Assembly: GCF_020523795.1 (NCBI RefSeq)
Contig: NZ_JAJALI010000001.1
Span: 496,001 to 560,000 of the forward strand
Reading direction: 5' to 3'
Length of the DNA: 64,000 bases
DNA from: Ancylobacter sp. Lp-2
GTDB lineage: Bacteria; Pseudomonadota; Alphaproteobacteria; Rhizobiales; Xanthobacteraceae
Shown piece after piece: positions 48,157 to 56,767 of the stretch. The translations under genes were made by a program, and so were the position numbers. The stretch's first letter is position 1, and each line of letters begins with the position of its first letter. A model generated the notes under the pieces. It did no database searches and had not been told where the DNA came from. It saw only the letters and a program-made list of their open reading frames with translations.

Positions 48157-49518
48157 CTATTCCGGCAGGTTGCCGTTTTCCCCCAGCACCGCGCCGGCGA
48201 GATAGAGCGAGCCGGCGATCAGCACCCGTGGCGCCGGCGCCACCGGGAAGGCGGCGAGCCCGTCGAGAGCGGCAACCACGCTCGGCGCCGTCGAGGACGA
48301 GATGCCGTGCGCCGCGCCGGCGGCCGCGACCTCCTCCGGCGTGCGGCCCTTGTGGTCGCCCGGCACCGGCACGGCGATGAGCTCGCGCGCCAGCCCGGCG
48401 AAGGGGGCGAGGAAGGCACCCGAATCCTTGGTGCCGAGCATGCCGACGATCAGCACCAGCGGGCGTGGCACCCGGTCCTCGATATCGGCCAGCGCCGCGG
48501 CGAGCGCCTGTCCACCGGCGGCGTTGTGGCCGCCGTCGAGCCAGACGTCGACGCCTTCCGGCGCATGGGCGGTGAGCGGACCGGGGCCAAGCCGCTGCAG
48601 CCGCGCCGGCCATTCAGCCGCGCGCACGCCTTCCTCGAAGGCGAGGGGCGGCAGCGCCAGCGACGGCACGGCAAGCCCGGCGACCCGCAGCGCCTCGACG
48701 GCGAGGCCGGCATTCTCGATCTGGTGCGGGCCGACCAGGCGCGGGCGCGGCAGGTCGAACAGCCCGTGCTCGTCCGCGACGATCAGTCGGCCGCCCTCGT
48801 CATGCGCCTGGAACTGCTCGCCCATGATGGTGAGCGGCGCGCGCATCCGCGCGGCCTGCCGCTCGATGACCCGCAGCGCCGCCTCGTTCTGCCGGCCGAT
48901 CACCGCCGGCACGCCGGGCTTCAGGATGCCGGCCTTCTCGCCGGCAATGGCGGCGACCGTCTCGCCGAGGAAGTCGACATGGTCGATGGACACCGGCGTG
49001 ATGACGCTGACCAGCGCGCTCTCCACCACATTGGTCGCGTCGAGCCGGCCGCCGAGGCCGACTTCCAGCAGCAGTACGTCGGCTTCCACTTCGGCGAACA
49101 GCAGGAAGGCCGCCGCGGTGGTGATCTCGAAGAAGGTGATCGGCTCGCCGCCATTGGCCTTCTCCGCCCGGTCGAGCGCGTCGACCAGCCGGGCATCCTC
49201 GACGAGGCGGCCGGCGAGGCGGATACGCTCGTTGAAGCGCACCAGATGCGGCGAGGTGTAGACGTGCACCCGCTTGCCGGCGGCTTCCAGTATCGCCCGC
49301 ATGAAGGCGACGGTGGAGCCCTTGCCATTGGTGCCGGCGACATGGATCAGCGGCGGCAGCCGGCGCTCGGGATGGCCGAGCCGCGCCATCAACCGCTCCA
49401 TGCGGTCGAGCGACAGGTCGATCAGCTTGGGATGCAGCGCCAGCAGCCGCTCGAAGATGGCGTCGATGGGCGGGCTGGCGCCGTCGCCGGCGGCCGGGAG
49501 GGCAGGCACGGCAGTCAC
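48157..49518 (-). CDS. folC: Folylpolyglutamate / dihydrofolate synthase
   Basis: FolC joins glutamate to dihydropteroate and adds further glutamates to folates. The 453-residue Mur-ligase-type protein has the P loop HVAGTNGKGSTVAF, then YTSPHLVRFNERI, ITPVSIDHVDFLG and DGGHNAAGG in the C-terminal domain. The GTG at 49518 starts eight bases after the accD stop. An ATG at 49590 would overlap accD by 65 bases and adds an Arg/Pro-rich leader, so it is not used. It is the last gene of the trp/acc run. Confidence 0.93.
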   Translation of the reverse strand: MTAVPALPAAGDGASPPIDAIFERLLALHPKLIDLSLDRMERLMARLGHPERRLPPLIHVAGTNGKGSTVAFMRAILEAAGKRVHVYTSPHLVRFNERIRLAGRLVEDARLVDALDRAEKANGGEPITFFEITTAAAFLLFAEVEADVLLLEVGLGGRLDATNVVESALVSVITPVSIDHVDFLGETVAAIAGEKAGILKPGVPAVIGRQNEAALRVIERQAARMRAPLTIMGEQFQAHDEGGRLIVADEHGLFDLPRPRLVGPHQIENAGLAVEALRVAGLAVPSLALPPLAFEEGVRAAEWPARLQRLGPGPLTAHAPEGVDVWLDGGHNAAGGQALAAALADIEDRVPRPLVLIVGMLGTKDSGAFLAPFAGLARELIAVPVPGDHKGRTPEEVAAAGAAHGISSSTAPSVVAALDGLAAFPVAPAPRVLIAGSLYLAGAVLGENGNLPE

Positions 49519-49525
49519 CCTCGCG

Positions 49526-50461
49526 TCAGGAAGCCGCCGGAGCGGCGGGAACGGCGACAGCGTCCGGCGTCGCGGCCGGTTCCTCGGCACGCGCCGGCGC
49601 CGCCTCGACGGCGGGCGCGCGCATCAGCAGCCGGCACAGCCGGGCGAGGGTAGCGCGCATGTCGTGCCGGTGCACCACCATGTCGACCATGCCGTGCTGG
49701 CGCAGGAATTCCGAGCGCTGGAAGCCGTCGGGCAGCTTCTCGCGGATAGTCTGCTCGATGACGCGCGGGCCGGCAAAGCCGATCAGCGCGCCCGGCTCGG
49801 CGAGATGCACGTCGCCCAGCATGGCGTAGGAGGCGGTAACGCCGCCGGTGGTCGGGTTGGTGAGCACGACGATATAGGGCAGCCGCGCCTCGCGCAGTTC
49901 CTGCACCGCGCAGGTGGTGCGCGGCATCTGCATCAGCGAGAGGATGCCCTCCTGCATGCGGGCACCGCCGGAGGAGGCGAAGATGATGAAGGGGGTGCCC
50001 CGGGCCGCGGCGGTCTCCAGCCCGGTGACGATGGCCTCGCCCGCCGCCATGCCGAGCGAGCCGCCCATGAAGCCGAAATCCTGCACGGCGACGGTCACCG
50101 GCAGGCCTTCGAGCTTGCCATAGCCGACCTTCAGCGCGTCCTGCGCCCCGGTCTTGGTGCGGGCGTCCTTCAGCCGGTCGGTGTAGCGCTTCTCGTCGCG
50201 GAACTTCAGCGGGTCGGCGACGACCGACGGCAGGGCGATGTCGTACCATTTGCCGCCGTCGAAGGTGGCGCGCAGCCGGGCCGTCGGTTCCATGCGCATG
50301 TGATAGCCCGAGCCTGGGATCACGTGCAGATTGGCCTCGAGATCCTTGTGGAACACCATCTGCCCGGTCTCGGGGCACTTCACCCACAGGTTCTCCGGCA
50401 CTTCCCGGCGATTGAGGAAGCTGTTGAGCTTGGGGCGGACGACGTTCGAGATCCAGTTCAA
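49526..50461 (-). CDS. accD: Acetyl-CoA carboxylase carboxyltransferase subunit beta
   Basis: AccD (311 residues), with AccA, transfers the carboxyl group from biotin to acetyl-CoA in the first step of fatty acid synthesis. The crotonase-type core shows [19 protein letters not shown] and [17 protein letters not shown]. The N-terminal zinc ribbon of E. coli AccD is missing three of its four cysteines (only KCPETG keeps one). The start is taken as TTG at 50461: the reading (L)[10 protein letters not shown] matches the family N-terminus and GGAG lies eight bases upstream. Upstream ATGs lie in a tandem repeat and have no family match. A Pro/Ala-rich tail closes the chain. Confidence 0.92.
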   Translation of the reverse strand: MNWISNVVRPKLNSFLNRREVPENLWVKCPETGQMVFHKDLEANLHVIPGSGYHMRMEPTARLRATFDGGKWYDIALPSVVADPLKFRDEKRYTDRLKDARTKTGAQDALKVGYGKLEGLPVTVAVQDFGFMGGSLGMAAGEAIVTGLETAAARGTPFIIFASSGGARMQEGILSLMQMPRTTCAVQELREARLPYIVVLTNPTTGGVTASYAMLGDVHLAEPGALIGFAGPRVIEQTIREKLPDGFQRSEFLRQHGMVDMVVHRHDMRATLARLCRLLMRAPAVEAAPARAEEPAATPDAVAVPAAPAAS

Positions 50462-50519
50462 GGGCTCGGCTCCGAGGTGGTCGAGGCGGCGCGCGGCGGC
50501 ACCGGCCTGCATCTGGTCA

Positions 50520-50579
50520 CGCTGCAAGTGATTACGCAGCGAGTGGTTACGCAGCAAGTAATCATGCAGCAAGGCGAGG
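50520..50579. repeat. 15-bp tandem repeat, four copies, between trpA and accD
   Basis: Four imperfect 15-base units (consensus ACGCAGCAAGTGATT) run from 50520 to 50579, fifteen bases after the trpA stop and about 60 before accD. The unit length is a multiple of three, and read through in the accD frame they encode [15 protein letters not shown]-like pentapeptides. It looks like a small minisatellite. Confidence 0.75.
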
Positions 50580-50594
50580 AAAAGGCGGTCCCCG

Positions 50595-51430
50595 CTATTC
50601 GGCGGCCGCCGGCCGCGCCGTGCGCACCGCTTCCGCCAGCGCCGAGACGAGGCGGGTGACGGCCGGGATGGTGGCGGGCGTCGCCTTCTCCTCGGCGTCG
50701 AGCGTACCGCGCAGCGCGTCGATCAGCGCCGAGCCCACCACCACGCCGTCGGCATTGGCGGCGATGGCGGCGGCCTGCGCCGGCGTCTTGACGCCGAAGC
50801 CGACCGCCACCGGGAGCGGCGTGTGCGCCTTGATCCGCGTCACCGCCTGCGCGACGGCACCGGCATCCGCCGAGCCCGCGCCGGTGATGCCGGCGATCGA
50901 GACGTAGTAGACGAAGCCCGCCGTGTTCTTCAGCACCGCCGGCAGGCGCTTATCGTCGGTGGTCGGGGTGGCCAGGCGGATGAAGGCGAGGCCGGCGGCG
51001 AGCGCCGGCAGGCACAGCTCGTTGTCCTCTTCCGGCGGCAGGTCGACCACCACCAGCCCGTCGACACCGGCCGCCTTGGCGTCCACCAGGAAGCGCTCGA
51101 CGCCGTAAATATAGACCGGGTTGTAGTAGCCCATCAGCACCACCGGCGTGGTGGTGTCGGTCTCGCGGAAGGCGCGCACCATGGCGAGCGTCTTGACCAG
51201 CGTCTGGCCGTTCTTCAGCGCGCGCAGGCCGGCGGCCTGGATCGCCGGGCCGTCGGCCATCGGATCGGTGAACGGCACGCCGAATTCGATGACGTCGGAG
51301 CCGGCGGCCGGCAGCGCCTTCAAGAGCGCCAGCGAGGTGTCGTGGTCCGGGTCGCCGGCGGTGACGAAGGTGACGAGCGCAGCGCGGCCCTCGCGGGCGC
51401 AGGCCTCGAAGCGTTGGGTGAGGCGCGAGC

Positions 51431-51434
<4 letters not shown>
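50595..51434 (-). CDS. trpA: Tryptophan synthase alpha chain
   Basis: TrpA (279 residues) cleaves indole-3-glycerol phosphate and passes indole to TrpB. The catalytic glutamate is in [16 protein letters not shown], the loop 2 aspartate in [18 protein letters not shown], and phosphate binding in [10 protein letters not shown] and VVVGSALID. Its ATG overlaps the trpB stop by four bases. The gene order trpF-trpB-trpA followed by accD is typical of alphaproteobacteria. Confidence 0.96.
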
Positions 51435-52659
<1,225 letters not shown>

Positions 52660-52663
<4 letters not shown>

Positions 52664-53442
52664 GACGTGGAGCTCGTTAGGTTGGCGGGGCTCGTCTGCT
52701 CTGCCGGCAGCGGTGTTGCCGGCAGGGGTTCCGCCGGCGAGCCGGCGACGGGTTCGAAGTGGCGCGCGGCTTCCCGCGCGTGACGGATGAAGGCGGCGAT
52801 CCGCGCCGGATCCTTGATGCCGGGCGCGCTCTCCACGCCGGACGAGACGTCGACCGCCCGCGCCTGGGTAATGGCCAGCGCCTGCCCGACATTTTCAGGC
52901 GTCAGCCCCCCTGACAGCATGAAGGGCTTTGCGAGGTCAAGGCCGCGCAGCAGATTCCAGTCGAACGGCACGCCATTGCCGCCGGGCAGCGCCGCGCCCC
53001 TGGGCGGTTTGGCATCCAGCAGCAGCCGGTCGGCGACGTCCTCATAGGCGGGCAGGCCGGCGAGATCCTCCGCTCCGGCGATGCCGACGGCCTTCCAGAT
53101 CTCGAGCCCGAAACGGTTCCTGATCGCGCGGACGCGTTCCGGGGTTTCGTGACCGTGCAGCTGGAGGATGTTGGGGCGCACGGCGGCGACGATTGCGTCG
53201 AGCTCGGCGTCGCCGCCGTCGACGGTCAGGGCCGCCACGCGAACGCGGCTGCGGGCCTGCCCGTGCATGGGAGCGGCCGCCCGGCCCCGCGCGCGTTCGG
53301 CCAGCGCGGCGGCATCGGCGAGGGCGACATGGCGCGGGCTCTTCGGAAAAAAGACGAGGCCGACCATGTCGGCACCGGCGGCAAGCGCCGCGTCCAGCGC
53401 CTCCGGCGTCTTCAGCCCGCAGATCTTGATCTCGATGGCCAC
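52660..53442 (-). CDS. trpF: Phosphoribosylanthranilate isomerase
   Basis: TrpF (260 residues) isomerises phosphoribosylanthranilate in tryptophan synthesis. The barrel begins [14 protein letters not shown], which holds the catalytic cysteine, and the catalytic aspartate is in [30 protein letters not shown] and [12 protein letters not shown] close the barrel. A tail of about 40 residues rich in Pro, Ala and Ser follows. GAGGAG favours the GTG at 53442 (eight-base spacing) over the ATG at 53448, only two bases from it. It is the first gene of the run. Confidence 0.94.
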
Positions 53443-53606
53443 GCGCATCACTCCTCGGCGCTGCCACTAGCACGGAACCAGCCGTCGGCGCGAGTTTTTG
53501 CAGGTTGTTGCCGGCCCGGCCGGATGGAAGGCCGGATGGAAGGATCGCCGGGGAACGCGGATTCACCCTTCCGTCACGACAATCGCCATGCTAAATCAAT
53601 TTCGAC

Positions 53607-53627
53607 TGTGGAATTGTTATTTCCACA
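53607..53627. promoter_or_regulatory. Dyad upstream of the sulfate-binding protein gene
   Basis: TGTGGAA (53607-53613) and TTCCACA (53621-53627) form an inverted repeat around seven bases within an unusually AT-rich stretch (53590-53645), 41 bases before the gene start. This is the form expected for a LysR-type site such as that of CysB, the usual regulator of sulfate uptake. The regulator is inference. Confidence 0.45.
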
Positions 53628-53667
53628 AATTTTAATCGATAAATCATCGCCGTCTGGAGACTACGCC

Positions 53668-54687
53668 ATGCGCCTGTCGCGCCGCCTCGTCCTCGCCGCC
53701 GCCCTGGCGCCCCTCGTGCTCTCGGCGGCCGTGCCGCCCGCGCGGGCCGCCGAGCCGACCTCGATCCTCAACGCCTCCTACGACATCGCCCGCGAGCTGT
53801 TCGAGGCGATCAACGCCAAGTTCGAGCCGAGCTACAAGGCGAAGACCGGCAAGGAGATCAAGGTCAACCAGAGCCATGCCGGCACCTCCAAGCAGGCGCG
53901 CTCGATCGTCGAGGGCCTGGAGGCGGACGTCGTCACCTTCAACCAGATCACCGACATCCAGTTCCTGGTCGACAAGGGCTTCGTCGCCAAGGACTGGCAG
54001 ACCCGGCTGCCCAACGCTGCGTCGCCCTGGTATTCCTTCCCCGCCTTCCTGGTGCGCGCCGGCAATCCCAAGAATGTGAAGAACTGGGACGACCTCGTCC
54101 GCGACGACGTCAAGCTGGTGTTCCCCAACCCGAAGACCTCGGGCAATGGCCGCTACACCTACATCGCCGCCTATGCCTTCGCGCTGGAGAAGTTCAACGG
54201 CGACGAGGCCAAGGCCGACGCGTTCGCCAAGAAACTGCTCTCCAACGTCGTCGTCTTCGACACTGGCGGGCGCGGTGCCACCACCTCCTTCGTCGAGCGC
54301 GAGCAGGGCGACGTGCTGATCACCTTCGAGGCGGAGGTCATCAGCGCCAAGGAGGCCTACAAGGAAAAGAACTTCCAGGTCGTGGTGCCGCCGGTGAGCC
54401 TGCTCGCCGAGTTCCCGGTCGCGGTGGTCGACAAGGTGGTCGACAAGCGCGGCTCGCGGCAGGTGGCGACCGACTACCTGACCTGGCTCTATTCCACCGA
54501 AGGCCAGACCATCGCCGCGCAGGCCAATAACCGCGTCGTCGACAAGGAGGTGGCCGAGCAGTTCAAGGACAAGTTCGCCCCGGTGCGCCTCGTCAAGGTC
54601 GAGGACGTGTTCGGCGGCTGGGACAAGCTGCAGAAGGCCCACTTCGTCTCCGACGGCAAGCTCGACCAGCTCTTCGTCGGCAAGTGA
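53668..54687 (+). CDS. Sulfate ABC transporter substrate-binding protein
   Basis: A 339-residue periplasmic binding protein for sulfate or thiosulfate. The signal peptide ends at about residue 28 (PARAAEP). Family motifs include NASYDIARELFEAIN, NQSHAGTSKQARSIVEGL, ADVVTFNQITDI and NPKTSGNGRYTYIAAYAFA. CTGGAGA seven bases upstream supports the ATG at 53668. Sulfate versus thiosulfate specificity (Sbp versus CysP) is not settled by reading. The permease genes follow after a hairpin-rich gap. Confidence 0.92.
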   Translation: MRLSRRLVLAAALAPLVLSAAVPPARAAEPTSILNASYDIARELFEAINAKFEPSYKAKTGKEIKVNQSHAGTSKQARSIVEGLEADVVTFNQITDIQFLVDKGFVAKDWQTRLPNAASPWYSFPAFLVRAGNPKNVKNWDDLVRDDVKLVFPNPKTSGNGRYTYIAAYAFALEKFNGDEAKADAFAKKLLSNVVVFDTGGRGATTSFVEREQGDVLITFEAEVISAKEAYKEKNFQVVVPPVSLLAEFPVAVVDKVVDKRGSRQVATDYLTWLYSTEGQTIAAQANNRVVDKEVAEQFKDKFAPVRLVKVEDVFGGWDKLQKAHFVSDGKLDQLFVGK

Positions 54688-54750
54688 GGCGGACTTCCTC
54701 TCCCGCCTGGGGCCACGCGGCGCCGGGCGGGGAGCGAAGCGCAGATCGGG

Positions 54751-54777
54751 AATGGCCGGATCACATCCGGCCATTTT
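54751..54777 (+). terminator. Partial terminator/attenuator after the binding protein gene
   Basis: AATGGCCGGA (54751-54760) and TCCGGCCATT (54766-54775) form a perfect 10-bp stem with a five-base loop, followed by a short T run. It lies 63 bases after the stop and likely lowers read-through, so that more binding protein than permease is made. Confidence 0.65.
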
Positions 54778-54833
54778 CCGTTCCGTCGTCGTGAAAATCG
54801 GTCTCGCACTGGACATTGGCGGATAAGTGCGGC

Positions 54834-54856
54834 ATGGCCGGTCCTGCACCGGCCAT
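54834..54856. repeat. Second palindrome before cysT
   Basis: ATGGCCGGT and ACCGGCCAT pair around a five-base loop. The outer eight bases of each arm match those of the hairpin at 54752-54774, so the two are related palindromes about 80 bases apart. Confidence 0.6.
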
Positions 54857-54897
54857 CGGCCGAGAAGTGGCCGTCGCCGGGGGAAGGAGCCGAGCCG

Positions 54898-55719
54898 TTG
54901 AACCGCGTCATACCGGGCTTCGGACTGTCGCTCGGCATCACCCTGCTCTATCTCAGCCTCATCGTGCTGCTGCCGCTGGGCGCGCTGGTCTGGCAGGCGC
55001 TGGACGTCGGCTGGGAGCGCTATCTCGCCATCCTTTCCGGCCCGCGCACCGCCACCGCCTTCCGCATCACCTTCGCCACCGCCGCGCTCGCCACCGCCTT
55101 CAACTGCGTCTACGGCCTTGCGCTGGCCTGGGTGCTGGCGCGCTATGAGTTTCCCGGCAAGCGGCTGCTCGACGCGCTGGTCGACGTGCCCTTCGCCCTG
55201 CCGACCGCGGTGGCCGGCCTCGCGCTGTCGGCGCTGTTCGTCAAGAATGGCTGGTTCGGCGGTCCGCTGGCCGCGCTCGGCATCGACGTCGCCTACACGC
55301 CGCTCGGCATCGCCATCGCCATGGCCTTCACCTCGATCCCCTTCGTGGTGCGCACCGTGCAGCCGGTGCTGGAGGACCTGCATGCCGATGTCGAGGAGGC
55401 CGCCGCCACGCTGGGCGCCTCGGACCGGCGCATCTTCGCCACGGTGATCTTCCCGGCGATCTTCCCCGCCTTTCTCACCGGGGCGTCGCTGTCCTTCGCG
55501 CGCTCGCTCGGCGAGTTCGGGGCGATCATCTTCATCGCCGGCAACCTGCCGATGAAGACCGAGGTGGTGTCGCTGCTCACCTTCATCCGCATCGAGGAAT
55601 ATGACTACCCGGCCGCCGCCGCCATCGCCGCGACGCTGCTCGCCACGGCCTTCGTGATGCTGTTCCTCGTCAACATGATCCAGCTGTGGCAGCAGCGGCG
55701 GATCGGATCGGCGGACTGA
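54898..55719 (+). CDS. cysT: Sulfate ABC transporter permease CysT (CysU)
   Basis: A 273-residue inner-membrane permease with six hydrophobic helices and the EAA loop (VEEAAATLGASDRRIF) that contacts the ATPase. GEFGAIIFIAGNLPMKTEV is a CysT family signature. The start is TTG at 54898: AAGGAG at 54884-54889 gives a spacing of eight, and no better start lies in frame. It is followed directly by cysW. Confidence 0.93.
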   Translation: MNRVIPGFGLSLGITLLYLSLIVLLPLGALVWQALDVGWERYLAILSGPRTATAFRITFATAALATAFNCVYGLALAWVLARYEFPGKRLLDALVDVPFALPTAVAGLALSALFVKNGWFGGPLAALGIDVAYTPLGIAIAMAFTSIPFVVRTVQPVLEDLHADVEEAAATLGASDRRIFATVIFPAIFPAFLTGASLSFARSLGEFGAIIFIAGNLPMKTEVVSLLTFIRIEEYDYPAAAAIAATLLATAFVMLFLVNMIQLWQQRRIGSAD

Positions 55720-55721
55720 AG

Positions 55722-56600
55722 ATGGCCGCACCTCCCACCATTCCCCGCCCGCGCAAGGACGGTCTCGGCGCCCGCGTGCGCGTCGGCAGCGGCGCGGCGA
55801 CCCGCCGGGTGCTGATCGGCGCGGTGCTGCTGGTCACCGCGCTCATCCTGGTGGCACCGCTCGCCGCCATCTTCGCCGAGGCGCTGAAGCATGGTTGGGG
55901 CGCCTATGCCGCGTCCTTCGCGGCGCCCGACACACAATACGCCATCTGGCTGACACTGATCACCGCGCTGGTGGTGGTGCCGATCAATATCGGCTTCGGC
56001 ATCGCCGCCGCCTGGTGCATCGCCAAGTTCTCCTTCCCCGGTCGCAACCTCCTGGTGGCGCTGGTGGAGCTGCCGTTCTCGATCTCGCCGATCATCGCCG
56101 GCGTCGCCTATCTGTTCGTCTATGGCGCGCAGGGGCTGCTCGGGCCGACGCTGGAGGCCTGGGACATCAAGATCATGTTCGCGGTGCCCGGCATCATGCT
56201 GGCGAGCCTGTTCGTCACCGCGCCCTTCGTCGCCCGCGAGCTGATCCCGCTGATGATCGCCCAAGGCTCCGAGGAAGAGGAGGCGGCGGTGACGCTCGGC
56301 GCCGGCGGCTGGCGCATATTGCGGCTGGTGACGCTGCCCAATGTCCGCTTCGCCCTGCTCTACGGCGCGGCCCTGTGCAATGCGCGGGTGATGGGCGAGT
56401 TCGGCGCGGTGTCCATCGTCTCCGGCAACATTCGCGGCCAGACCAACACCCTGCCGCTGCAAATCGAGCTGCTCTACCAAGATAACAACGCGGTGGCGGC
56501 GTTCGCGGTGGCGACGCTGCTCACCGCCGTGGCGCTGGTGACGCTGGTCGCCAAGGCGATCATCGAGCGGCTGGATCGCGCGCGGGAAGCCGCGCACTGA
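55722..56600 (+). CDS. cysW: Sulfate ABC transporter permease CysW
   Basis: A 292-residue permease partner of CysT, with six helices, the EAA loop (EEEEAAVTLGAGGWRIL) and the family motif VMGEFGAVSIVSGNIRGQTNTL. It starts two bases after the cysT stop. The ATPase gene cysA would be expected next, but a palindromic element and polA follow instead. The ATPase must be supplied from elsewhere. Confidence 0.93.
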   Translation: MAAPPTIPRPRKDGLGARVRVGSGAATRRVLIGAVLLVTALILVAPLAAIFAEALKHGWGAYAASFAAPDTQYAIWLTLITALVVVPINIGFGIAAAWCIAKFSFPGRNLLVALVELPFSISPIIAGVAYLFVYGAQGLLGPTLEAWDIKIMFAVPGIMLASLFVTAPFVARELIPLMIAQGSEEEEAAVTLGAGGWRILRLVTLPNVRFALLYGAALCNARVMGEFGAVSIVSGNIRGQTNTLPLQIELLYQDNNAVAAFAVATLLTAVALVTLVAKAIIERLDRAREAAH

Positions 56601-56743
56601 GGCCTTCCCTACCCTCTCCCCATTGGGGAGAGGTGGCCCGCGTAGCGGGTCGGTGAGGGGAGACGACATCGGGAAGCCAGGAAGGCCCCTCACCCCGGCC
56701 CTCTCCACTGCACTCGGGTACATCCGAGTGCAGTGGAGAGGGC
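56601..56743. repeat. REP-like palindromic element between cysW and polA
   Basis: The gap is filled with nested inverted repeats. GGCCTTCC/GGAAGGCC (56601-56608 and 56680-56687) close an arm that holds CCTCTCCCC/GGGGAGAGG (56613-56633) and CCCGC/GCGGG (56637-56649). A 20-bp perfect stem with a six-base loop follows at 56698-56743. Elements beginning with the CCCTCTCCCCATTGGGGAGAGG pattern (shortened here) are common between genes of Hyphomicrobiales. It starts right at the cysW stop and ends 24 bases from the polA stop, so it lies between convergent transcripts. Confidence 0.75.
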
Positions 56744-56767
56744 GCGGGGAGAGGGAGCAACCCCGCT

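Noticed and set aside
50462-50572. Longer accD starting at an ATG in the tandem repeat
   Set aside because: The added residues come from the repeat and have no counterpart in AccD; the TTG at 50461 with GGAG upstream fits the family.
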